In this document: piece after piece, positions 12,050 to 23,000 of the stretch
How the letters are laid out: each line of letters opens with the position of its first letter
Numbering within the stretch: the stretch's first letter is position 1
NCBI RefSeq assembly: GCF_032854445.1
Contig: NC_088295.1
Location: 92,311,805 to 92,375,804 of the forward strand
Source of the DNA: Liolophura sinensis
Lineage: Eukaryota > Mollusca > Polyplacophora > Chitonida > Chitonidae
Direction of reading: 5' to 3'
Length of the DNA stretch: 64,000 nt
Made by a program: the position numbers and the translations under genes
The notes under the pieces: generated by a model
Told to the model about the DNA's origin: nothing
The model's input: the letters and a program-made list of their open reading frames with translations, nothing else
Database searches by the model: none

Positions 12050-14840
12050 CTTTTTCTTAGGCCTCAGCAGAAGCACTAAAAAGTCAACTTCACTTTCATT
12101 CAACTTAAACCGCTGGATGGTAACAAATTATTGTATGATAAGATTTGTGGATTTTCTTTTTAAAAGAGTACATGTATACCTTAGATATTTAGGTATTACC
12201 ACACAGCTGTTGAATTTTCACACTCTGAATGTAGAGAGTGATTTCACCACTGTGTCTGAAGATATGTTTACAAGTTGGCAGAGTGCTACATGAGAGAGGA
12301 GGTAGACAACTTATGAGATGTCGCTGCTTAAAGTTATCATGAATACACTAAGGTGAAGGCCAATGCCAGGAACAAAGCCTTCTACTGTCCTCTCTTGATC
12401 AACCCTTGTAAGGGCATGATATATATGTAAGGCCTGATTTAGAGCGAGATTTGCAGGTAATCAGAGAGACTCGTGTTCACATGGCAGTCTTGTCATTTTG
12501 AAGAAAATTCACATTGCGAAACAGGAAGATTCTTGATGGTACCCTGACTTCTTTAGATTATATACTTGATGTTTAACCTCAATTTCTGAGCTGAGACCCA
12601 GACATGAAAAAGGCGCGACTCAAGAACTACATGTACAATGTAAAAGTAATAAGATACAAGTAATTGTTCCAGTATTGAATAAATTAGCAACACTCACCTT
12701 ACATTGTACAGAGTTGCAAGTGTCACTGATGCTTGTTTGTGAGTCAGATCATTGGTATCGGTCAGTACAGTCTGCTGTAAATGTTAGGTATCTGAATTGT
12801 CATTTGTTTTTCTTTTCACTGATAAAACTTGTGTTGTCTTACATGGCACCGAGGACAGGAATATTACACTTTGAGTACAAATTTCTAGTCCAATTGGTCA
12901 GACTTGCCCATTTGATGTGGACGTGGATTATTATGCATCTCCATACAATGTTCTAAATATTTTTTACAGAAAATATTGTCACAAAAAATTTAGTCGTTAA
13001 CACTATTTAATTGGTTTTGTGTGCCAACGTTTAGTATTGAATGCTCAAGTTGGCTGCATTCCTGTATAATCCATGTAAACCTAAGCTGGCAGTCATGTCA
13101 AAGCGAGCCATCCGTTCTTATTTTACTTCAAGCTTGCTGTGACATTTAGCAGTGAAATTGTGTAGAAATTTTGGCAGCATGATACCCAGAAGCAACTGCA
13201 CTGAGTGAATGAGTTTCACCAGAGCAAACAGTAGACAGCTGTGTTCCCATCTATGGACTGACTTTAAAAAGAACCAACTTATGGCTTAGTAGTGATTGCA
13301 TAGAGAGGTAACACATTACAACTTGGCTTATTAAGGTGCTAAGGACTACACTGGCTGCCATAGCAGGTGAAAATCTGTTCAGTTCAAATGTTGAATATAA
13401 GTGATGAATAACCTAGCATCTAGCGTTGGTTATTCAAAAGTGTATTAGAAGTTGAACCAGGTTTAAACCTTGATACCAGTCTTTCCATAATATAAAACGA
13501 AAGTTAATACCAGTCTGATCTGCTAATTCCCTTTTGAACAACTGGGCCATCATGTGCATTATTAGTTGTGTTACCATATCTTGTCAATAATTACAGACAC
13601 TTGCGCTCATTGAGACACACAGAAAGTAAACCGGCAGATCAGAGAAGTCTTCCACAAAGCCCTCTCAGCTGGTGCTATCGGCATGCCATTGGAGTATAGG
13701 CCTTTCCTGGCCTTTAAACTCAGCCTTTCCGGACAGCTTATACACGGCAACTCACAATGTCATTTTTGAATGTACACCCTTGTTCAAAAAGTTTAAAAAA
13801 GCCAAAATACAAGAATACTGATATGAGAACATCAACCTTGTGAAAACATCTCTTGCCATTTCCCTACCCAAAACTCTCCTCGTGCCATTTTCTCGGTTGT
13901 GTTCTACAAACTGTGGTATCCAGTATTTAAAGTAGATGGTTGTGTGGCATTTCTTATGGGGAACATTCAATAATAGGCATTATGTCCGCAGGATTGTCTT
14001 GAATCTACCGACCTCGTCTTCCTCCCCATTCGTGTAAGAGACCCATATAAAAATGAAACATGGATGATTGCTGTTTGATCAATGAACTAATAATGCTGCC
14101 TTACATATGTGGATAAAACACCTGTGGCAGTAAAGCGCATGTCACACTTGTAGGCAGACATGCTCATCAAAGAGCCCAGATGTTGATTGTGTCAAATGAA
14201 TGACTTGTAGGCCTACAACAATGTGGGCTGAAATAGTCGGAGGCAGCGTTCCATCTTTCAAAGTACCTGTAATCGTACTGTTTGTTAGGACATTGCCGGT
14301 AGTCTGGTGACATGGCCTCGGTGGTTTTTATTTATTTATTTATTTATTTACTTATTTATTTTTGCATCTTGACATTCGTCGCAACAGAGCTCATCTGTAC
14401 CTATTATAACCATTCAATGGAACAAAAAGAGAACATATGAAAACCTGGCAGTGTGTCTCTTCTCGTCTTGCTAAGCTATTGAGGCTCGCCGAGGTGTGAC
14501 GGAGGCGTGGACAGCTGTCACTGGTCGACTATCGCTAATCCTCTACTCCCCACAGAGAGTTAACTATTTAAGACAACAGCCCTCGCAAGGCATCATGGTA
14601 TACAGTTTAAGAAAATGCGTCCGCAACTTTTAAGAAGGTAGGGTACTTTATTACCAAACCTTCCAGTCCATACACTTAGTGACGGTGGTAAACCATATGA
14701 AGATGCCAGCTTGTGTCAGTTCTCCTTGTTAGTCCCTCCTCACAACAACCTGTGTCATAAGAACTGGGCTAAAAGAAAACCTTTCATACATCACCAATTA
14801 TAATACTACTATATGGGAACAAAGCATACATGAGGACTCA
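12050..14840. other. Intergenic spacer between convergent CFAP44 and ZDHHC23
   Basis: I see no gene, exon pair or structured RNA here. Open frames are short and have no flanking splice signals or recognisable domains. A second AATAAA at about 12678 could be an alternative CFAP44 end. An ATTT microsatellite lies at 14329-14369. Confidence 0.5.
14329..14369. repeat. ATTT microsatellite
   Basis: Tandem ATTT units with one interruption (ACTT). The SINE tails here have the same composition, so it may be a SINE relic in minus orientation, but no body is visible beside it. Confidence 0.75.
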
Positions 14841-14860
14841 GTTCTTAAAAAATATATACA

Positions 14861-14866
14861 TTTATT
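14861..14866 (-). promoter_or_regulatory. ZDHHC23: Candidate ZDHHC23 poly(A) signal
   Basis: AATAAA on the minus strand about 2.2 kb beyond the ZDHHC23 stop codon. It would imply a long 3' UTR from 17044 to about 14840, consistent with the absence of other gene content there. Nearer signals cannot be excluded. Confidence 0.4.
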
Positions 14867-17044
14867 TAGTACACTGTTTTCAATATAGAAATAATGGAAG
14901 GTTGTTTTCTACTTTGTTGCTATTTACAATAGCACTGAAAGTTCCACAAAATGTCCGTAAACAGTGACCAGAGAATGTTCTCAGCAATTGTGATGTAAAT
15001 GTGTGTACATATTGGAAATTAACATAGGTGACCAACTAAAAATAAGTAAACACAGAGGAGAAATCTTATAGCATCAGGCAGATATTTTCAGTCCATGAAT
15101 GTAAACCTATTCATGTATGTGGATCTACATGTATGTAGGTACGTGACAATTAAAAGAAAAAAAAAAAAATTCCAAATTAATTTGACTTAACCTTAAATAT
15201 GAGCAGTTATCAAGCATTAGTAGCCAATATATTTACCTGTTAATTTGACTTGACTTGATAGCTGCTCACCCTGAAGGTCTAATTGAAAGATAATGCTCCT
15301 GCTATGGGTGTCTAGCGGCAGTTTTATAATCAATAAGGTAGGCACGGTTATTATTTCAGCTCCAAGGCACCGCCAGACACCCGTAGCAGCAAACATTATT
15401 TCGATTCTGTAACCGTTTAATGCAGGTAATACATAATTAAATACTAAAAACTCCACTCATGTAATTAAACACTTTCACAGCAATATGAAGTTGTGTTGAA
15501 AGATCCCAGCAAAGTTATTCCAAACAGCGTACAGCCTACAATGTCATACTCCCCAGGCAAAACCACTGCTTCTAGTAAAACAAAAGGGGTACCAGTCACT
15601 GATTTCAGTTTGAACCAGGATCACATTGATGGCAAATGCAAGTGTTGAAAATAATCTGAATTGTTTTGAACGGTGAAACATTCATTCGTAATGGCTTCCT
15701 CGTAATCATCGACAGTGACACATTTCTCACTGTGAAATAAACACTGCTGCCAGGTATTGTTTACTTACTGCAAGTTCATGATCAATCCTTTGGTGACATA
15801 TTTGTCTTCACACAGAAAGAAGTTGCAAGCCCCCCCATATACTGTTTACATGTTTGACCTTTCTGTTACTCCATGACATCATAATAGCTTTGTCGAGGAT
15901 GGAAGTGTAACGAGACCTAGTTCTGTTACACCTGGCATGTGATATCTATCCATTTTTTTTAAACAGGGAAAACAACATCCCATTTTATAACAGACCTGAT
16001 TGCTCTATTTACCTCATTTGTCTAGCATTTAGCACGCATCCTAAAGGGAGTAAACCTTGATCGTCTTCTTTATATGTAATAGAAAACAGATGAGAGTTAC
16101 AGAATAACTAATCCCATCTGGAAGCATAGTCATGCTAGCCAGCCCACAAAAACAAATGACATAGCAGAGCGTCCATCTCAAGTTACAACACGCCCCCAAC
16201 ATCTGCCAGCAGCTGTCCTGAAGAAGCTTTGCTATGATGTTTAGTTGCTGTAGTTGTAATGAGTATGTGCATACTTGTATATACCTTCATGACCCTTGGT
16301 TATTCTTCTTTGCTGGCTCTTAAGAGTCATCAGCATACCTGTTGGCCATATAAAACATGACTGTACTAGAGTCAAGCCTGGAAAGTAAAGCAGTCTACTC
16401 AGCGAATTTATTGTATACTTGAAGGCATTAATATGCAATGGTTTTCTCCTGGTTTTGGTGGAAATTTAGTAGTTTATGGGAAAATATGCATGTGTATCAT
16501 GTCATCCTTCTCGTGTACATGGTATTCTATCCACAGTCTGAATGAACAACCCAAGTTTGAATGCCATGTTTAGAAAGTAAGTAAACAAGCTCTTCTGAAC
16601 ATCAGCGAAAGGTTGACAACATACACCTAAGCCTTGTCCCCTCTCTCCATTACTTAAACAAAGGCAAATTATTACTGGTATTTAATTATTTATTTAAAAA
16701 AAAACACTGCCATCTCATTTGAACGGCACAATATAAACCAAAAACCTATGTAACATGTAGCTGTGGTGCATGTAACGCACTTTCCAAAAAATATCCACAT
16801 CAGCCAACATTCCTCAGTCATTAGGATCTAATTCAAAAACAGATAATTACAAAATCTCTTAAATTATTCTCTGGTTCCAGTGGGATACATCAACAGGCTT
16901 TATAAATTCCTCTTCAAAATATAACACGGTGTTTTGTAGAAGATTAATGTCCAGTATCCCTGTAACACTGAAAAATCATGGTTCTTAAAAATTCACACCA
17001 TCTTTCACATGAAATCATACAACTTTAACATTATGCAAATAGTA

Positions 17045-20000
17045 TTAGAATGGAATCTGAGGTGAAGTACGCCTTGTCTTAAGCCGGATAAACTCGAGCC
17101 AATTCCACAAGCAGCCGCGGTCATGTATATTTCCTCTAGCATAGAGGCCGAGAACTGTCATACCTCTCACAGCGGCCATGTGGAGCTCCTGGGAGGTGAT
17201 GTTCTGGCTTATCAGGAGTAGCTGAAGGAGTAGGGCCACGCACATAATACTGCTGCCCAGAATAGCATAGCAGGCACAGACAAAACATAATGCAGTGCTG
17301 CAAAAGACGACAAACACAACCAACTGTTAGCACACTACACTTAATTTACTTATTTGTTTGATTGGCGTTTTAAAGCTGTTCTGCAGAATGTTTTTCTTAT
17401 ATGTTGGCACTCAGGTTTATAGGCAGGAAATCAGAATGGCCTTTGGCATGTACAAATTTAGCTGACAAACCTCCCTGACCTGAAGAGGCAACTAAACAAT
17501 CAAAGCTGGACTCAAATACACAACCTCATACACTGTAAAAACACCCAAAGACGTTTCTGATGCCAAGAGTGTCAAAATTCCAAGGATTCCTATACTTTCA
17601 CATTACACATATAGTGTCACCTGACAAAAATGTAGTACATGTATGAGGACTGTTATTACAGAAGTCTTAATACTCATATAAATATGAGTTGACATGGTTA
17701 ATATCATTAGAACAGGCATCTTTAATTGGGCTGCGTTGTTTAATACAAGGCAAGTTGAAGGTGTAACTCACGAAAAATCTGCGTAGACATATCGGCAGTC
17801 ATTAGGTAAGAGGAACCAGTCGTAATACATCTCCGGGGTACAGATGGTGGTTAAGGTAAGGTGAGCGCCATAGAAACCAGTGAAGACAAACAGCAGAATG
17901 GCCACTAAAAATGAGCGATGATTGTGAGCCCCAATACAGTTGTCCACCCTGCAAACAGATCACACAGATCAGACAATCATAAAGTCCCAATACAGTTGTC
18001 CACCCTGCAAACAGATCACACAGATCAGACAATCACACAGCCTCAATACAGTTGTCCACCCTGCAAACAGATCACACAGATCAGACAATCACACAGCCAC
18101 AATACAGTTGTCCACCCTGCAAACAGATCACACAGATCAGACAATCACACAGCCCCAGTACAGTTGTCCACCCTGCAAACAGATCACACAGATCAGACAA
18201 TCACACAGCCACAATACAGTTGTCCACCCTGCAAACAGATCACACAGATCAGACAATCACACAGCCCCAATACAGTTGTCCACCCTGCAAACAGATCACA
18301 CAGATCAGACAATCACACAGCCCCAATACAGTTGTCCACCCTGCAAACAGATCACACAGATCAGACAATCACACAGCCACAATACAGTTGTCCATCCTGC
18401 AAACATATCACACAGATCAGACAATCACACAGCCACAATACAGTTGTCCACCCTGCAAACAGATCACACAGATCAGACAACCACACAGCCCCAATACAGT
18501 TGTCCACCCAGCAAACAGATCACACAGATCAGACAATCACACAGCCTCAATACAGTTGTCCACCCAGCAAACAGATCACACAGATCAGACAATCACACAG
18601 CCTCAATACAGTTGTCCACCCAGCAAACAGATCACACAGATCAGACAATCACACAGCCTCAATACAGTTGTCCACCCTGCAAACATATCACACAGATCAG
18701 ACAATCACACAACCCCAACACAGTTGCCCACCCTCCAAACAGATCACACAGATCAGACAATCACACAGTCCCCAACACAGTTGTCCACCCTGCAAACAGA
18801 TCACACAGATCAGACAATCACACAGCCTCAATACAGTTGTCCACCCTGCAAACAGATCACACAGATCAGACAATCACACAGCCCCAATACAGTTGTCCAC
18901 CCTGCAAACAGATCACACAGATCAGACAATCACACAACCCCAATACAGTTGTCCACCCTGCAAACAGATCACACAGATCAGACAATCACACAGTCCCAAT
19001 ACAGTTGTCCACCCTGCAAACAGATCACACAGATCAGACAATCACACAGCCTCAATACAGTTGTCCACCCTGCAAACATATCACACAGATCAGACAATCA
19101 CACAGCCACAATACAGTTGTCCACCCTGCAAACAGATCACACAGATCAGACAATCACACAACCCCAATACAGTTGTCCACCCAGCAAACAGATCACACAG
19201 ATCAGACAATCACACAGCCTCAATACAGTTGTCCACCCTGCAAACAGATCACACAGATCAGACAATCACACAGCCTCAATACAGTTGTCCACCCTGCAAA
19301 CAGATCACACAGATCAGACAATCACACAGCCCCAATACAGTTGTCCACCCTGCAAACAGATCACACAGATCAGACAATCACACAGCCCCAATACAGTTGT
19401 CCACCCTGCAAACAGATCACACAGATCAGACAATCACACATCCCCAATACAGTTGTCCACCCCGCAAACAGATCACACAGATCAGACAATCACACAGCCC
19501 CAATACAGTTGTCCACCCCGCAAACAGATCACACAGATCAGACAATCACACAGCCTCAATACAGTTGTCCACCCAGCAAACAGATCACACAGATCAGACA
19601 ATCACACAGCCCCAATACAGTTGTCCACCCTGCAAACAGATCACACAGATCAGACAATCACACAGTCCCAATACAGTTGTCCACCCTGCAAACAGATCAC
19701 ACAATCACACAGCCCCAATAAAACTGTCCACCCTGCAAACAGATCACACAGATCAGACAATCACACAGCCCCAATACAGTTGTCCACCCTGCAAACAGAT
19801 CACACAGATCAGACAATCACACAACCCCAATACAGTTGTCCACCCAGCAAACAGATCACACAGATCAGACTATCACACAGTCCCAATACAGTTGTCCACC
19901 CTGCAAACAGATCACACAGATCAGACAATCACACAGTCCCAATACAGTTGTCCACCCTGCAAACAGATCACACAGATCAGACAATCACACAGTCCCAATA

Positions 20001-23000
20001 CAGTTGTCCACCCTGCAAACAGATCACACAGATCAAACAATCACACAACCCCAATACAGTTGTCCACCCTGCAAACAGATCACACAGATCAGACAATCAC
20101 ACAGTCCCAATACAGTTGTCCACCCAGCAAACAGATCACACAGATCAGACAATCACACAACCTCAATACAGTTGCCCACCCTCCAAACAGATCACACAGA
20201 TCAGACAATCACACAACCCCAATACAGTTGTCCACCCTGCAAACAGATCACACAGATCAGACAATCACACAGTCCCAATACAGTTGTCCACCCTGCAAAC
20301 AGATCACACAGATCAGACAATCACACAGCCTCAATACAGTTGTCCACCCAGCAAACAGATCACACAGATCAGACAATCACACAACCCCAATACAGTTGTC
20401 CACCCAGCAAACAGATCACACAGATAAGACAATCACACAGCCTCAATACAGTTGTCCACCCTGCAAACAGATCACACAGATCAGACAATCACACAGCCTC
20501 AATACAGTTGTCCACCCTGCAAACATATCACACAGATCAGACAATCACACAACCCCAATACAGTTGTCCACCCTGCAAACAGATCACACAGATCAGACAA
20601 TCACACAGTCCCAATACAGTTGTCCACCCAGCAAACAGATCACACAGATCAGACAATCACACAGCCCCAATACAGTTGTCCACCCTGTAAACATATCACA
20701 CAAATCAGACAATCACACAACCCCAATACAATTGTCCACCCTGCAAACAGATCACACAGATCAGACAATCACACAACCCCAATACAGTTGTCCACCCTGC
20801 AAACAGATCAGACAATCACAGTCCCAATAGAGTTGTCCACCCTGCAAACAGATCACACAGATCAGACAATCACACAACCCCAATACAGTTGTCCACCCTG
20901 CAAACAGATCAGACAATCACAGTCCCAATAGAGTTGTCCACCCTGCAAACAGATCACACAGATCAGACAATCACACAACCCCAATACAGTTGTCCACCCT
21001 GCAAACAGATCACACAGATCAGACAATCACACAACCCCAATACAGTTGTCCACCCTGCAAACAGATCACACAGATCAGACAATCACACAGCCCCAATACA
21101 GTTGTCCACCCAGCAAACAGATCACACAGATCAAACAATCACACAGTCCCAATACAGTTGTCCACCCTGCAAACAGATCACACAGATCAGACAATCACAC
21201 AGTCCCAATACAGTTGTCCACCCTGCAAACAGATCACACAGATCAGACAATCACACAGTCCCAATACAGTTGTCCACCCTGCAAACAGATCACACAGATC
21301 AGACAAACACACAGCCACAATACAGTTGTCCACCCTGTAAACAGATCACACAGATCAGACAATCACACAGTCCCAATAAAGTTGTCCACCCAGCAAACAG
21401 ATCACACAGATCAGACAATCACACAGCCCCAATACAGTTGTCCACCCTGCAAACAGATCACACAAAGTCAAGACTATAATACAAACCCAATACAACTTAC
21501 CATACACAGTGATGGTCTCTATTGAGTATACATGCCTGACACACATGACAATGGCCAGCTCGCGGCGGTTTGACCAGACAACATTTATCACACCAGGTCA
21601 CAAGCTGATTATCTGAAACACAAACAACCATTCTCACAATACAGGTTACCAATCAGACTGCTTTTGTCACACATTTTAATATTACAAAAGCAGCCTTTGT
21701 CATGCTGTATGACTTATTACAAACTAGGGGGCTTCCATAGCCAAGGTCCTTACCCAACAATGCGGTGGTGGTGAGTTCGTCCAAGAGGAAAGGTCTCACT
21801 CCGCCAGATCCCTGGGCTCTGCCTGGTTTCCACCCACCATAATACTAACCACCACTGTATAAGTGAAATATTCTTGAGTCTGGCATAAAACGCCAATCAA
21901 ATAAATAAACGCATCAGTATTACAAGCAGCCTTTGTATTACCTTTGTACCCACACAAACGGCTTTGTCAGAGCATATGACAGTCACACTTTGAGTCACAA
22001 TGTATTAATACAGTCCAGCTCAAGTCCAGCTTATGCTGACATTTTCTCTGACACGATGCGAGAAGGTGTAGCAGCAACTTGCGCATGGTCATGGGTTTCC
22101 CTCAGGCTCTGCCACATTTTTTCCCGACCATAGTACTGGCTGATGTCACATAAGTGAAATATTCTTGAGTACAGTGTAAAACACACATCAAATAAGTAAA
22201 TAAATCAAATAAATAATGCCTAAACAGCCATTATCACACTGTTTTACCACACAGCCAGCCTTTGTAATACCGGCACTAATTTACTGCACACACACTTTGT
22301 CAGAACACTTTACCACACAAACATCCTTTCCCATGTCACATTCTGTCACTTTTGTCACATAACATTACCATTCAGACAAACTTTATCCCAACATATTTGA
22401 TTGCAATGATAATGTAAGCCAATGAGAGTAGGAAATCCTTGAATTATTATAGTTCATATAAATGACACATATATTTACAGCCACCGGCAAATACATATTT
22501 TACCTACCTTTAATTGGTCGCGAGTCCACCCAAGTGACCTTTTGTTCAGGCATACTGGGAGCTGTTTGAGCCTGGTAGTTGGCTTTAAACGATTCCTTGT
22601 CGAAGCCCATGTTTGACAGCAGGAAGTTGCCCAACACATGCTCAGAAATTGTTTTCGAGTAATCATCCTTGGAATCTTTCTGACTGGCTGCATCCTTCTG
22701 ATCCTGACTGGACGACAGGTGTTGATTGGATGGAGTAACTGTGTCGGGCGAGGCTGGTTTAATGATTCCTGGATCTTTTCTCACAAATGTGAGAGCGAAG
22801 AACATGATGCCGATGGACGTAACCAGAAGCATCTGCTCCCACAGAAACACCTCTCGGAAGGACAGAACAAATGCGTGATAAATCAAAATGGTAAAGAGCA
22901 CAGAGGTCATAGCCCAGGCATAGAAAAACTTTGTACGCACTCTGTTGTGTTGAGTTCTCCATGAGCGATAGAAGAGGAACATGAAGATAGGCATGGAAGC

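Noticed and set aside
17927-21475. CRISPR-like array
   Set aside because: Contiguous tandem units without unique spacers, in an animal intron, with exon sequence inside the unit.
17918-21525. Very long overlapping plus-strand open frames (up to 970 codons) with a 56-residue repeat
   Set aside because: They are the antisense of the ZDHHC23 intron 3 minisatellite. A 56-bp unit without stops is open in all three frames, giving the same period in each. There are no domains, splice context or independent coding signs.
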